A stretch of 64,000 bases of DNA, taken from contig JAJCXR010000015.1 of the NCBI GenBank assembly GCA_029263315.1, forward strand, positions 1-64,000, written 5' to 3'. How positions within the stretch are numbered: the stretch's first letter is position 1; each line of letters starts with the position of its first letter. The translations under genes were made by a program, and so were the position numbers. Positions 16,311-25,796 of this stretch are shown here, in pieces. Source of the DNA: Acidobacteriota bacterium. Lineage in GTDB: Bacteria; Acidobacteriota; Thermoanaerobaculia; Multivoradales; J023. A model generated the notes under the pieces. The model saw only the letters and a program-made list of their open reading frames with translations. It did no database searches and had not been told where the DNA came from.

Positions 16311-16346
16311 TCGAATAGAGCTTGATGCTCGGGTAGAGCTCGATAC
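16311..16346. repeat. 18-bp imperfect tandem repeat upstream of HicB-like gene
   Basis: Two units (tcgaatagagcttgatgc, tcgggtagagctcgatac) match at 14 of 18 positions. They lie 31 bp upstream of the HicB-like start and could be part of its promoter region. Confidence 0.4.
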
Positions 16347-16454
16347 GGATGCCCTCTAGGAGGGTGGGTCTCCTATTAGCACGACCTGTCCATCGGCAGG
16401 TCTTTGAATTCTAGACGCATGATGCTGGATTTTCCAATTTTTTTGGATGTCTCC

Positions 16455-17216
16455 TCAGGCCGACCACCACAACTTGATGGCAAAGACCAACACCGTCACG
16501 GTGACCAACCAGCGTAACCAGCGATTGCCCGCCAACACCGTCAAGCGGGCTCCCAGGATGCCTCCCACTGCGGCACCAACCCCCAGACACAGACCCAACA
16601 ACCAGTCGACCCTGCCTTGCCAGGCAAAAAGTGCCACCGCCAGCGCCGTCAGGCAGAGGATCGCCGACACCTTCAAAGCGTTGCCGCGTACCAGGTCGAA
16701 ACCGGCCCAGGTGGTCACCGCCAGCACCAAGAGTCCCACCCCCGCTTGGACAAAACCGCCGTAGACGCCGACCACGAAGAAACCCAGGGCCAGACCCAGG
16801 CGATGCTCCGGCTGTGTTGCCGGTCCGCCACCGTCCTCCACGCCGCGCTTCGAGGCCGAGAGCAACGACCCCAGGGTGAGAGCCACCATCAAGAAGGCCA
16901 AGATGCGCTGGAAATGGCGATCGCTGGTCAACAAAGCCAAGTAGACCCCCAAGATCGAGCCTAGGGTCGCCGGTAAGGCTGCCCAGACGACCGAAGGGCC
17001 CGCCAAGATACCCTGCCTGCGGAAGCTCCAAACGGCACCGATGTTCTGCATCAGGATGCCCACTCGATTGGTGCCGTTGGCTACCCCCGGCGGTAAACCC
17101 AGGAAGATCAACATCGGCAAGGTCAGGAAGGAACCACCGCCGGCCAGCACATTGAGCACCCCGGCGACTAACCCCACGAGCATCAAGAGGAAGGCGTCGA
17201 GGATCGTTGGATTCAC
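16455..17216 (-). CDS. TauE/SafE-family membrane permease
   Basis: A 253-residue polytopic protein with about eight helices. The TauE/SafE (DUF81) signature is present in each half: GLVAGVLNVLAGGGSFLTLP with LPPGVANGTNRVG near the N-terminus, and FFVVGVYGGFVQAGVGLLVL in the middle. The family exports or imports sulfite, sulfoacetate or other small anions. Regulation is not visible. It is divergently arranged with trmJ, sharing a 74-bp gap. The substrate is not determinable. Confidence 0.9.
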   Translation of the reverse strand: MNPTILDAFLLMLVGLVAGVLNVLAGGGSFLTLPMLIFLGLPPGVANGTNRVGILMQNIGAVWSFRRQGILAGPSVVWAALPATLGSILGVYLALLTSDRHFQRILAFLMVALTLGSLLSASKRGVEDGGGPATQPEHRLGLALGFFVVGVYGGFVQAGVGLLVLAVTTWAGFDLVRGNALKVSAILCLTALAVALFAWQGRVDWLLGLCLGVGAAVGGILGARLTVLAGNRWLRWLVTVTVLVFAIKLWWSA

Positions 17217-17290
17217 GTTCTCTCCCTCAGAGTATCGGCTATCGGCATCGTCGAAGACCTGTCCTATCGAGAATTCGCCAGCATGCGGCT

Positions 17291-18091
17291 ATGATCTCAC
17301 CCATGAACGACCTGCCCACAACCGATCAGCCGGCGGCCGACCACCCGGAGCCGATCGGGCCCCCTCCGGTGATCATTCTCGTCGAGCCCCAACTGGCCGC
17401 AAACATCGGCGCCACGGCCCGAGCCATGCTCAACTGCGGGCTTCGAGAGCTGCGCTTGGTGTCACCACGGGACGGCTGGCCCAATGACCAAGCCAGCGCC
17501 ATGGCATCGGGGGCCGATGAGGTTCTGGAAGCGGCAAAGCTCTTCCCCGACGTTGAAGCAGCGGTGGCCGATCTACAGCGAGTCTATGCCACGACGGCGC
17601 GGCACCGGGACATGATCAAGCATGAGGTGACACCTGCCCGGGCAGCCCAGGAGATTCACCAAGCCGCCGTGCGAGGAGCGCGGAGCGGTGTGCTCTTCGG
17701 ACGTGAGCGCATCGGCTTGACCAACGACGAAGTCGTCTTGGCCGACGCCGTCATGCACGTACCGCTCAACCCCCGCTTCAGCTCCCTGAACCTGGCTCAA
17801 GCCGTCCTCCTCGTTGCCTATGAGTGGTTCCAGGCAAGAGATCCAACCGCCGAGCGGGTGCTCGTCCAGGCAGGTCACGAAGCCGCGTCGCGGGGGGAGC
17901 TCTTCAACCTCTTCAACCACCTCGAAGGTGCCCTCGAGGAAGGCGGTTTCTTCAAGGTCGCCGCCAAGAAGCCGCACACCGTACGCACCTTGCGCAACAT
18001 CCTCCTACGGGCCGACTTGGCCGAACGGGACGTTCGCATGCTGCACGGTGTCATCACCAGCCTGCTGGGCAAACCCCGGCAATCCATCTGA
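17291..18091 (+). CDS. trmJ: tRNA (cytidine/uridine-2'-O-)-methyltransferase TrmJ
   Basis: A 266-residue SPOUT-class methyltransferase that 2'-O-methylates position 32 of tRNAs using AdoMet. Motif 1 is NIGATARAMLNCGL, motif 2 GVLFGRERIGLTNDEV and motif 3 NPRFSSLNLAQAVLLVAYE, which forms the knotted AdoMet site. The C-terminal helical part (FFKVAAKKPHTVRTLRNIL) is typical of TrmJ rather than TrmH. Start ATG 17291 or 17303 is chosen because upstream residues are not conserved. A terminator follows at 18132. Confidence 0.92.
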   Translation: MISPMNDLPTTDQPAADHPEPIGPPPVIILVEPQLAANIGATARAMLNCGLRELRLVSPRDGWPNDQASAMASGADEVLEAAKLFPDVEAAVADLQRVYATTARHRDMIKHEVTPARAAQEIHQAAVRGARSGVLFGRERIGLTNDEVVLADAVMHVPLNPRFSSLNLAQAVLLVAYEWFQARDPTAERVLVQAGHEAASRGELFNLFNHLEGALEEGGFFKVAAKKPHTVRTLRNILLRADLAERDVRMLHGVITSLLGKPRQSI

Positions 18092-18131
18092 CGGCGGCAA
18101 CTCGTCCTCATAACAGCTTCGCTAAACCATG

Positions 18132-18160
18132 AAAGCCCCGCCGATGGCGGGGCTTTCTCT
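18132..18160. terminator. Bidirectional terminator between trmJ and secF
   Basis: Perfect 11-bp stem aaagccccgcc / ggcggggcttt with a gat loop, followed by T-rich ctctt. Its A-run on the left side makes it usable from both converging genes. Confidence 0.8.
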
Positions 18161-18226
18161 TCATGCAGGCTTGGTGGCAAGCCTCTCGTGTCATCCCGCC
18201 CAAGCCGGGATCCGGTTTCAGCCGAC

Positions 18227-19438
18227 TCAGCTCTTGGCCTTGACCGCCTTGCGTTTTCCGGCCTTCTTGTCGGCCCCGAAGGTCTCCTCCCAAAGCAGGG
18301 TGAAGGGGCTGGCGACAAAGACCGAAGAGTAGGTGCCGATGAGCACACCCACCAGCAGCACGAAGGCAAACCCTTGCAAGCTGGCACCGCCGAAGAAGAA
18401 GAGACAAGCCACCACAAGCAACGTCGTGCCGGATGTCAGAAGAGTGCGCGACAGCGTCTGATTGATGCTCAAGTCAATGACTTCTTGCAGGCTCTTGCGA
18501 CGATGACGGTTCCGGTTCTCTCGCACGCGATCAAAAATGACCACCGTGTCGTTCACCGAATAACCCACCAAGGTGAGAAAGGCGGCGATGGTGGGCAGAT
18601 TGAACTCGTAATTGAGCAGCGCATAAAGACCCAAGGTGATGAGGAAGTCATGCATCACGGCGACCAAGGCACCGATTCCGAACTGCAGCTCAAAGCGGAA
18701 CCAGATATACATCAACATACCGATGAACGACAGTACCACCGCCAACAAGCCCTTGGTTCGCAGCTCTGAACCGATCTGCGGACCGACGTTGTCATTCTGG
18801 ATGACCGTGAAAGCGCCCAGGGTGCCTTGCTCTTGCAGCGAGGCAAGAGCTGCGGCGCTCAAACCTTCGGCTTCGGCCACTTGGTCCCAAGTGGCGAAGA
18901 TGCGGTTTTCATTGCGCTTGGCAACGATGGCCGCAGCCACCTCGTCGTAGTAATCCTTGCCCCGGTCTTCATTGACCCCCTGGACATCGGGATCGGCGGC
19001 CATCAGAACCGTCGAGAGAGTCTCCTTGCCCCGCTGATTGAGGTCCACCTTATTGGCCTCGTCGCCGTTGAGCTCCGCCTCCAGAGCCGCGATCACCGCA
19101 GCCGAGGTTCCTTCTTCGCTACCCGGTGCCACCGGTGTCTTGATCAAGATCTCGCGTTCTTCCGCCGCGCCGAAACGCTGAATCGCGGCCTGTCGCAGCC
19201 CGGCGCTCTCGAGCGCACGGCGCATCTGATCAACCTCCACGTCGTCTTTCAGACGTACCGTGAGCTGGGTGCCACCGGCAAAGTCGATCCCGAAATTGAT
19301 CCCGGTGTTGACCCCGATATTCAGCTTCGGCAGCACAAATAGCTCGGCCAACGCAATGACTAGCAGAATGATCGAAAACCAGACCACCGACTTGCGGTAC
19401 TTCATGAACTGGATGTTCGTATTGCTTAGGAAATCCAT
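18227..19438 (-). CDS. secF: Protein translocase subunit SecF
   Basis: A 403-residue inner-membrane subunit of the SecDF complex, which uses the proton gradient to aid Sec-dependent export. The first helix and the GINFGIDFAGGTQL motif lie at the N-terminus, with five further helices at about 240-400 (GYSVNDTVVIFDRVRENR is the conserved SecF loop). The first periplasmic loop is about 90 residues longer than usual: the conserved TVQ-type start is followed by an Ala/Asp-rich, helical insertion before VGPQIGSELRTKG. ATG 19438 has GAGGAG upstream. It follows secD after a 64-bp gap. Confidence 0.93.
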   Translation of the reverse strand: MDFLSNTNIQFMKYRKSVVWFSIILLVIALAELFVLPKLNIGVNTGINFGIDFAGGTQLTVRLKDDVEVDQMRRALESAGLRQAAIQRFGAAEEREILIKTPVAPGSEEGTSAAVIAALEAELNGDEANKVDLNQRGKETLSTVLMAADPDVQGVNEDRGKDYYDEVAAAIVAKRNENRIFATWDQVAEAEGLSAAALASLQEQGTLGAFTVIQNDNVGPQIGSELRTKGLLAVVLSFIGMLMYIWFRFELQFGIGALVAVMHDFLITLGLYALLNYEFNLPTIAAFLTLVGYSVNDTVVIFDRVRENRNRHRRKSLQEVIDLSINQTLSRTLLTSGTTLLVVACLFFFGGASLQGFAFVLLVGVLIGTYSSVFVASPFTLLWEETFGADKKAGKRKAVKAKS

Positions 19439-19502
19439 TCCAAACTCCTCGCAAACGGATCTCGGCAAACTTGGCCCGAAACCCGAGGGATGCGCGCTCG
19501 CA

Positions 19503-21077
19503 TCAAATCGAAAGCTTCTCCACCCGTTGGCGTTTGCTGTGTTGCAAATCGAAGAGCCAGCGGCTGACGAAGACGGCAGTAAAGAGGGAGGCCAAGATTC
19601 CTACAGAGAGGGTGACCGCGAAGCCACGGATCGGGCCGGTTCCAAAGGTGAAAAGGAAGATGGCGGCGATCATGGTGGTGATGTTGGCGTCCATGACCGA
19701 CGACAGGGCTTTCTCGAAGCCCATGGCAATCGACGAACGCACGGTTCGCCCGGCCCGCAATTCTTCCTTGATGCGCTCAAAGATCAGCACGTTGGCGTCC
19801 ACTGCCATACCGATAGTCAAGACGATGCCAGCAATGCCCGGAAGCGTCAGGGTCGCCGAGAAAACCGACAACGCTCCAAAGACGAGGACGATGTTGAGCC
19901 CCAGGGCAGCCACCGCGTTGAGCCCGCTGATTCGATAGACGAACAGCATCACCAAGATCACCAGCGCGCCCCCGAAGAGGCCCGCCTTGCGACTCTTGAG
20001 GATCGAGTCCTTACCCAATGTTGGGCCGATGGTCCGCTCTTCCAGGTAGGTCAAGCTGGCTGGCAGGGCGCCGGAGCGCAACACCGTGACCATGTCTTGA
20101 ACTTCTTGCAAGGAGAACTGACCGTGGATGGTACCTCGATCGGCAATCCGACCTTGAATCGTCGGCGCCGAGATCACCGTGTTGTCCAAGACGATAGCCA
20201 AGCCGCGGCCGATGTTGGCAGCGGTCACGTCGGCAAAGCGGTTGGCACCTTCCTTGTCGAGATTGAAGGCCACCGCCGGCTGGTTGAAATCATCGGCTGT
20301 GACGCTGGCGTCCTTGAGATTCCGGCCCGTGATGACGCGATTCTTTTCTAGGATCCAGAAGGACTCCCCAACCACGTTCTTGTTCTCGTCCCGCTGGTAC
20401 TCGACCATGATCTCGTGGCTCGCCGCATCCTGACTCGACAGCGCCGTCGCCGCCTCTTGGCGAGAACCGTACGGACCGGTGGCGGCCTTGACCAGACGAA
20501 ACTCGAGGAAGGCGGTGTTCTTGATCACCTCCTTGACGCGCTCGGGATCATCGACACCGGGCAGCTGAACGACGATGCGCTCACTGCCCAGACCCTCACT
20601 GTGCACCACCGGCTCGGCGACACCAAAGGAATCGACGCGATTTCGAATCGTCTCCTGGGCCTGATTGACGGCCATCTGACGGAGCCGACGCTCCTCAGGG
20701 CCATCGAGAGAGAATTGCAGGCGATCACCGCTGCGGCTGAGATCCCAGCTGGGGAGGAGGCGATCGATGATCTCGTCATCGACGAAGTCGTACTTGTCTT
20801 GCGGTACTCCGGAGAGACGGAACGACGTCAGGGACGTACGATCGACCTCGACACCGGTCACGCTGGCGTTCTCCTCCAGTTCCTTGAGCACCGTGTCGAT
20901 CGCGTTGTCGGTCTCGACTTTGATCGCGTCGTCGGTCTCGACCTCCATCACCATGTGCATACCGCCGCGGAGATCCAAGCCCAGCTTGATTTTTTCCGAG
21001 GGGGGTGTGGCCCAAAACGCTGCCGTCGCCACCACCGCGACGATGACGAGAGCGCGAAGCCTCAAACTACCATCCAT
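19503..21077 (-). CDS. secD: Protein translocase subunit SecD
   Basis: A 524-residue partner of SecF with the N-terminal helix, KLGLDLRGGMHMVMEV motif, the periplasmic P1 domain (VQLPGVDDPERVKEVI) and six helices with the RND-type GMAVDANVLIFERIKEE proton-relay region. Residues about 47-62 (VETDDAIKVETDNAID) come from a 24-bp tandem duplication in the P1 base. The gene begins two bases after the yajC stop with GGAGG upstream, and secF follows. Confidence 0.96.
   Translation of the reverse strand: MDGSLRLRALVIVAVVATAAFWATPPSEKIKLGLDLRGGMHMVMEVETDDAIKVETDNAIDTVLKELEENASVTGVEVDRTSLTSFRLSGVPQDKYDFVDDEIIDRLLPSWDLSRSGDRLQFSLDGPEERRLRQMAVNQAQETIRNRVDSFGVAEPVVHSEGLGSERIVVQLPGVDDPERVKEVIKNTAFLEFRLVKAATGPYGSRQEAATALSSQDAASHEIMVEYQRDENKNVVGESFWILEKNRVITGRNLKDASVTADDFNQPAVAFNLDKEGANRFADVTAANIGRGLAIVLDNTVISAPTIQGRIADRGTIHGQFSLQEVQDMVTVLRSGALPASLTYLEERTIGPTLGKDSILKSRKAGLFGGALVILVMLFVYRISGLNAVAALGLNIVLVFGALSVFSATLTLPGIAGIVLTIGMAVDANVLIFERIKEELRAGRTVRSSIAMGFEKALSSVMDANITTMIAAIFLFTFGTGPIRGFAVTLSVGILASLFTAVFVSRWLFDLQHSKRQRVEKLSI
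20898..20945. repeat. 24-bp in-frame tandem duplication in secD
   Basis: Two 24-nt units (20898-20921 and 20922-20945) match at 21 of 24 bases and encode the octapeptide VETD(D/N)AI(K/D) twice near the base of the SecD P1 domain. Confidence 0.8.
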
Positions 21078-21079
21078 GA

Positions 21080-21394
21080 TCAGTTGCCTCCGTTGCCTTC
21101 CGGCGTCTCTGCGAACCCGGCGACGGCTCGCTTGGCGATCTTAACCTTGACGTTGTCGGCGATTTTGAGAAGGACGATGTTGCCCTCCACCTTGATGACC
21201 TCGCCGTAAAAGCCGCCATTGGTCACCACCTTGTCCCCCTTCTTGAGATTCTCCACCAGACTCTCGAGGGCCTTCTGCTTGGTCCGGATCGGCCGAAACC
21301 AAATGAAGTAGAAGACCCCGAAAATAAGGATCATCGGCATGAAGCTGAGCCAGGGCGAAGGGTCGCCCGCCGCTGCCGCCAGAAGGTCGGTCAT
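21080..21394 (-). CDS. yajC: Preprotein translocase accessory subunit YajC
   Basis: A 104-residue protein with a single N-terminal helix (about 15-33, LSFMPMILIFGVFYFIWF), then the YajC signature RPIRTKQKALESLVENLKKG and GDKVVTNGGFYGEVIKVEGN. YajC associates with SecDF at the membrane. ATG 21394 with AAGGA upstream gives the normal family length; a longer in-frame reading upstream is not conserved. It lies in the usual tgt-yajC-secD-secF order, but a 357-bp gap separates it from tgt. Confidence 0.95.
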   Translation of the reverse strand: MTDLLAAAAGDPSPWLSFMPMILIFGVFYFIWFRPIRTKQKALESLVENLKKGDKVVTNGGFYGEVIKVEGNIVLLKIADNVKVKIAKRAVAGFAETPEGNGGN

Positions 21395-21751
21395 TTCGAA
21401 ATTCCTTCCCTTGAGCTTGTCTGTCTCCGCACCACACCCGAAGGCACTCGTTGATGGGATCTGGCGATGACGTCTCGACCCGGTACCGTTGAGCCGATCC
21501 GACAAATTAACCAGCACCTTACGTGATTGCGATCCGTCATTGCGATCGACACTGGGGCGCCTGCTCGGAGCCGTATCTCGCAGATCGCCCTCTGGCCGAT
21601 GGAACCGGCCGAACGACCTGTCGATGTAGCGATTGGGATCACCAGCGAGCATCGCCACCTTGGCGATTCGCCCGTCGTTTACACAAACAATCCGCCCTAG
21701 GTCAAGCCTCTGCCAGGAGCCAACAGGGGCCTGGCTCGGCGGGTGCTCTCC
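21395..21751. other. Intergenic region tgt-yajC, 357 bp
   Basis: There is no convincing gene. It contains a 13-bp imperfect direct repeat (attgcgatccgtc at 21526, attgcgatcgaca at 21539) and probably the promoter for yajC-secDF. No riboswitch fold was recognised. Confidence 0.4.
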
Positions 21752-22882
21752 CTATGGGCGGGCGGTATGGGTGTCTCCGGCCGAGGTCCGGTCAGTGATT
21801 TCGGCGGCGAGATTCGCTAGCGTCCCGAGCTCGACACCCTGTCGCAGATCGGCCATAAAGTCAAGAAAGTAGCGGATGTTGTGGAGGGTCGCTAAGACCG
21901 CCCCCGTCAACTCTTTGGCCTTCACCAAGTGGTGCAGAAAAGCCCTGCTCTGACGCTGGCAGAGGGGGCATCCGCACGCCGCGTCGACGGGCCGCGGATC
22001 ATCACGGAAGCGGGCATTCTTGATGCGCAACGTGCCTTCGCGGGTGAAGAGCAAACCATGCCGCGCATTGCGAGCCGGCATCACACAATCGAAGAGGTCG
22101 ACCCCATGCTGCACCGCGTGCAGTAGATCGAGGGGTGTGCCCAAGCCCATCAGGTACCGCGGTTTGTGGGCTGGCAAGGCGGGAGCCGTCCACTCCACCA
22201 CCCGGCGTCGGTGGATCTTGTCTTCGCCAACGCTGACACCGCCCACTGCGTAACCGGGAAAATCCATCTCCGCCATGCGCTCGGCGGCGCGCAGTCTCAA
22301 ACCTTCGTAGGCGCTGCCCTGGACGATCCCGAAGAGGCCACCCGGCTGGCCCGTCGGCCAAGCGCGCCGGGCACGTTCTGCCCAACGCAGGGTGAGCTCG
22401 AGGGACTCGGCGGCATCTTTCTCGCTGATCGGCCACGGCGGGCACTCGTCGAGCATCATGGCGATGTCGACCCCGAGACGGCATTGGGATTCGACGACGC
22501 TCTCGGGGGTGAATCGCAACATGGCGCCATCGTGGTGGGAGCGAAAGGTGACACCGTCCGCGTCGATCTTGCGCAGCTGCGCCAAGCTGAAGACCTGAAA
22601 GCCTCCGCTGTCGGTCAAGACCGTGCGCTTCCACCCGGTGAAGGCGTGGATACCACCTAAACGCTCGATGGTCTCGATTCCTGGGCGAACCGTCAGGTGA
22701 TAGAGATTAGACAACATGACCGAGGCCCCCGCCTCTTCCAGGGCTTCAGGGGTCAACCCCTTGACCGCGCCGAGGGTGCCAACGGGCATGAAGGTCGGGG
22801 TCTCGACAACTCCATGGGGGGTCGTCAGCCGCCCCCGACGAGCCAAACCACAGGTACCGAGCACTTCGAAGCTCAGGCTCAT
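21752..22882 (-). CDS. tgt: tRNA-guanine transglycosylase (queuosine synthesis)
   Basis: A 376-residue TIM-barrel enzyme that swaps guanine at the wobble position of GUN-anticodon tRNAs for preQ1. Visible motifs are TDSGGFQVFSL with the general-acid Asp, FGIVQGS, YLMGLGTP, the catalytic FDCVMPARNARHG and the zinc site CGCPLC...HH near residue 315-330. Length fits the bacterial enzyme. ATG 22882 overlaps the lolA-like stop (ATGA). Confidence 0.97.
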   Translation of the reverse strand: MSLSFEVLGTCGLARRGRLTTPHGVVETPTFMPVGTLGAVKGLTPEALEEAGASVMLSNLYHLTVRPGIETIERLGGIHAFTGWKRTVLTDSGGFQVFSLAQLRKIDADGVTFRSHHDGAMLRFTPESVVESQCRLGVDIAMMLDECPPWPISEKDAAESLELTLRWAERARRAWPTGQPGGLFGIVQGSAYEGLRLRAAERMAEMDFPGYAVGGVSVGEDKIHRRRVVEWTAPALPAHKPRYLMGLGTPLDLLHAVQHGVDLFDCVMPARNARHGLLFTREGTLRIKNARFRDDPRPVDAACGCPLCQRQSRAFLHHLVKAKELTGAVLATLHNIRYFLDFMADLRQGVELGTLANLAAEITDRTSAGDTHTARP

Positions 22883-23634
22883 GGCCGTTTTCCGGAGGCG
22901 CCAACAATCACTTCTCGGACCTCCACCTCCGGCGGTAACTGCGGCGAGAACAGCTCCTCCGGAATCTCCACATTGCTCTCCATGTTGCTGAACCAGTACT
23001 CCGTCACCGCACCGGACGCTTCCTCGAAACGCACGTGGACGGGCAGATAGAGCTGGCGGTCGATGTCCAAGGTCAGATGCCGTACGCGCCGCGCCACCCG
23101 TCGGCTGCGGGGCAGCAGCTCCAAGCGAAAAGGGATAGTGGCATCGGCGGACCGGGTGAAGCGCAGGTCGAAATAGCGCCGCAATTGGTTGAGGGAGCTA
23201 CCGGGGCCAAAGAACTGCAACAGGCGCTCTCCTTGGGACCCCAACTGGACCCGCTCGGCGGTGCCCAGGCTGCGATACCAAGTGAGCATGTCGTCGCCAT
23301 CGATGACCACAACGGTGTCTTGGGGTGGCTCCAGATCCCAGCGGGCCCGCTGGGGAGGCAGGAATACGAACTGGCCGGTCGCTTCCTCGGCCTCCAGCAA
23401 CAACGGGCTCTCCTTGTGCTCACGGAAATCAGCTCGCAAGCTCGTCAGACCGGCCCGCCGTGCCTCCACCCGATCCACCAGCGCCTCGAGACGCTGGGCG
23501 GCGGAAAGGCCCTCCGCCTCCGGGTCCATCTCGGCCCCCGTCGCCGCACCGCCAGGCCGGCTCTGGGCCGACAGCAAACACACCAATAACAACGGGAGCC
23601 ATCGCGTCCCGCGCCTCCATTCGTTCCTTGTCAC
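22879..23634 (-). CDS. LolA-like outer-membrane lipoprotein carrier
   Basis: A 251-residue periplasmic protein. After a signal peptide (LPLLLVCLLSAQS), residues about 60-210 follow the LolA fold: LRADFREHKESPLLLEAEEA, QFVFLPPQRARWDL, VVIDGDDMLTWY. LolA carries lipoproteins across the periplasm to LolB. The GTG 23634 start has GGGAG five bases upstream and places the signal peptide at the N-terminus; further in-frame sequence lacks conserved features. The C-terminal PEELFSPQLPPEVEVREV extends slightly past typical LolA. It is coupled to tgt by ATGA. Confidence 0.8.
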   Translation of the reverse strand: MTRNEWRRGTRWLPLLLVCLLSAQSRPGGAATGAEMDPEAEGLSAAQRLEALVDRVEARRAGLTSLRADFREHKESPLLLEAEEATGQFVFLPPQRARWDLEPPQDTVVVIDGDDMLTWYRSLGTAERVQLGSQGERLLQFFGPGSSLNQLRRYFDLRFTRSADATIPFRLELLPRSRRVARRVRHLTLDIDRQLYLPVHVRFEEASGAVTEYWFSNMESNVEIPEELFSPQLPPEVEVREVIVGASGKRP

Positions 23635-23713
23635 GTTGTCTCCCGGGATAGGGCGCCTCGAGATCTGGCGCTCGAAAGTCGCGCTCGAGCAATTGCCATC
23701 CGACGCCTGGTGC

Positions 23714-24190
23714 TCAGCGGAAATAGCGCCAGCCGGTGAGGATGTCGTTCTCACGCAGAACGAGCTGGTCGCCCTCAAGCCGATGCGTCAAGGGCACGGG
23801 TTTGCAACCCCCGCCACCGGCATTGATTTCCGTCAAGCGAAACGACTTGTCACACTTGTTGCAGACCACCCACTCCCCCTGGTGACGGTAGCCGCGCTTC
23901 AATTTGTAGCAGATCTCGTTGGCGTCGAAGGCCACTTGCACATGGCCGTTCTTGTCACGGCCGACGAAGAAGTCGACCTCTTGATTGCCGGCATTGATGA
24001 AACGGAAGAATCGCACTTGCCCGGCCGACAAATCGGCCAGGTCGAGGTTGACTAACCCCTGTTCGTTCGCCAAGACCTTCTGGTAGGAGGAACGCAGGAA
24101 GCCGCCCTCCAGGTAGTAAGAAGCAGCCATCACGCCACTGGCCAGCAGCAGTACCAGTAACGCGCCATGCATGGGCTTGAGTGATTTCAT
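23714..24190 (-). CDS. DUF2318 / FtrD-like Cys-rich protein
   Basis: A 158-residue protein with an N-terminal signal or anchor helix (about 9-25), then a domain matching DUF2318, the iron-sulfur-binding family linked to iron uptake. Cys-containing segments are ANEICYKLKRGY, VVCNKCDKSF and GGGCKPVPL. ATG 24190 places the helix at the start. The gene lies 79 bp upstream of the lolA-like gene and is probably co-transcribed. The membrane iron permease that often accompanies FtrD is absent here. Confidence 0.75.
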   Translation of the reverse strand: MKSLKPMHGALLVLLLASGVMAASYYLEGGFLRSSYQKVLANEQGLVNLDLADLSAGQVRFFRFINAGNQEVDFFVGRDKNGHVQVAFDANEICYKLKRGYRHQGEWVVCNKCDKSFRLTEINAGGGGCKPVPLTHRLEGDQLVLRENDILTGWRYFR

Positions 24191-24750
24191 GAGCACATCT
24201 CGCGTTGTGGGAAGGGAAAGAAGCGACAGCGCTGGACACAGACCGGCCATCTAGGCGACAGCGCCACCGACTTGACGACCCCTGGTCGTTTCGATGGCGG
24301 CACATGCAGCCCGAGCCCCGAGCTATCGATATGCTAGCAGGTGGTCACAGGGGAAGGGAGACGGCAGAACACGGAGGGTGGTTTATGCCGTGGCGTACGA
24401 GGGTGCTCGATGGGAGACGGGCGGCGAGGGCCGTGGTTGCGCGGCATCAAGATGATAGCGCGGCATAATGATTGGTTGGGGACAGGGATCGCAACGGAGC
24501 GGATAATTCTCCTCAGTAAGCCGCATACCGAGAAGATGCTCCAAAAATTATCACTCGAACCTCTCTCAAAGCCTCTAAGGTCGGGGCGACCAAAGCGGAT
24601 GCCGTTGTCGAGTCAGTGTCATATGCTCACTTTCGAGCAGGGCGTCCTTCGAGGGCAGTGAGATCGTGTTCAACAGCAATCCCTGTCCTTACTACTCAAA
24701 CGCGCCGTTGAGGTCTGGACGGGCTCACAATTTCTGAATTTTTTTCGAAA
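24191..24750. other. Intergenic region, 560 bp
   Basis: No ORF with family-like sequence and no RNA gene was recognised. It lies between the DUF2318 gene and the exonuclease gene, both transcribed leftward, and probably contains the DUF2318 promoter. The segment at 24500-24740 is AT-richer than its surroundings. Confidence 0.4.
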
Positions 24751-25635
24751 TCAGCTATTTCGACGACCGCGGCCCGAACGTAGCGGGTCAAAACCCAACT
24801 CCTGTCGCAGTGCAGCAACCTCCTCCTCGAGGGGCTCTGCCCAACGTAACTGATCGAGGGTCGCTGACGCCGGAGCGTCGAACGCCAAGCTCGCCAAGCG
24901 TTGGGAAAGCACCGCCATATCCTTCTGTTGTCCTAACTTGTCAGCCAACGACTTGGCCCCACGCAACGGCAAACCCGGCACCTCGCCAAGCCGAGCGTAG
25001 AGGTTGTCCAAGGTGCCAAAGGCTTGCAGCAGCGCCACCGCCGATTTCTTGCCAACCCCCTTGACGCCGGGAATGTTGTCGACGCTGTCGCCCATCAAGG
25101 CCAGCAGATCAACAACCTGCCGCGGCTCCACGCCTAGCTTCTCCACCACCTCGAGCTCCCCAAGACGCTCGCCGCGGGCAAAGTCGAGAATTTGTACCTG
25201 GTCGCCCACCAGCTGGGCCAGGTCTTTGTCCGAAGTGACGATCACCACCCGGTGCCCCTGGGCCGTCAGCTGACGGCATAGGGTGGCGATGAGATCGTCG
25301 GCTTCGTAGCGGGGGTCCACAAAGGTGGCCGCCCCCAACGCCCTGCCCAAGGCCTGGCACCAATTCAGCTGGTCCTCCAGTGCCTTCGGCGGTAACTCCC
25401 GCTGCTGCTTGTAGGCAGGGTACAGCTCGTTACGGAAGCTGGTGGTGAGGCTCTGGTCAAAGGTCAATCCTACGTGGCTGACGGATTCTCTCTCCCGCAG
25501 CAGACGCAGAAAGTGGTTGAAACCAAAGACGGCATTGACCGAGCTCCCCCCGGCGTTGGTCATCTTCGAGGGGATCGAAAAGAAGGCCCGGAAGATGTAG
25601 GGGCTGGCATCCACCAGATAGACGGTCGTTGTCAT
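24751..25635 (-). CDS. Stand-alone 5'-3' exonuclease (FEN-1/PolA N-domain-like)
   Basis: A 294-residue flap-type nuclease related to the N-terminal domain of DNA polymerase I, removing RNA primers and DNA flaps. The metal-binding acidic residues lie in YLVDASPYIFRAFF, YEADDLIATL, VIVTSDKDLAQL and LMGDSVDNIPGVKGVGKK. The helix-hairpin-helix DNA clamp follows with SAVALLQAFG. No polymerase domain is attached. The start is ATG 25635 with AGGAG ten bases upstream. Length fits the Xni/YpcP-like group. Confidence 0.92.
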   Translation of the reverse strand: MTTTVYLVDASPYIFRAFFSIPSKMTNAGGSSVNAVFGFNHFLRLLRERESVSHVGLTFDQSLTTSFRNELYPAYKQQRELPPKALEDQLNWCQALGRALGAATFVDPRYEADDLIATLCRQLTAQGHRVVIVTSDKDLAQLVGDQVQILDFARGERLGELEVVEKLGVEPRQVVDLLALMGDSVDNIPGVKGVGKKSAVALLQAFGTLDNLYARLGEVPGLPLRGAKSLADKLGQQKDMAVLSQRLASLAFDAPASATLDQLRWAEPLEEEVAALRQELGFDPLRSGRGRRNS

Positions 25636-25796
25636 CGAAGGATTCTCCTGCTGGGCCTTGAGCGGATTCAAGGTTGTTTTCCGCCTACTTTATGAGATCG
25701 ACCCATAAAAAAGGGCTCGTTCTAAACAAAAATAGACGATCCGGGATCAGACTCAACAGAGAGCCATGCACCATGCCTCGAATCCCACTCACTCCA

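Noticed and set aside
16383..16405. gacctg/caggtc hairpin as terminator of the TauE gene
   Set aside because: The stem is short and on the minus strand no T-run follows, so it is not supported.
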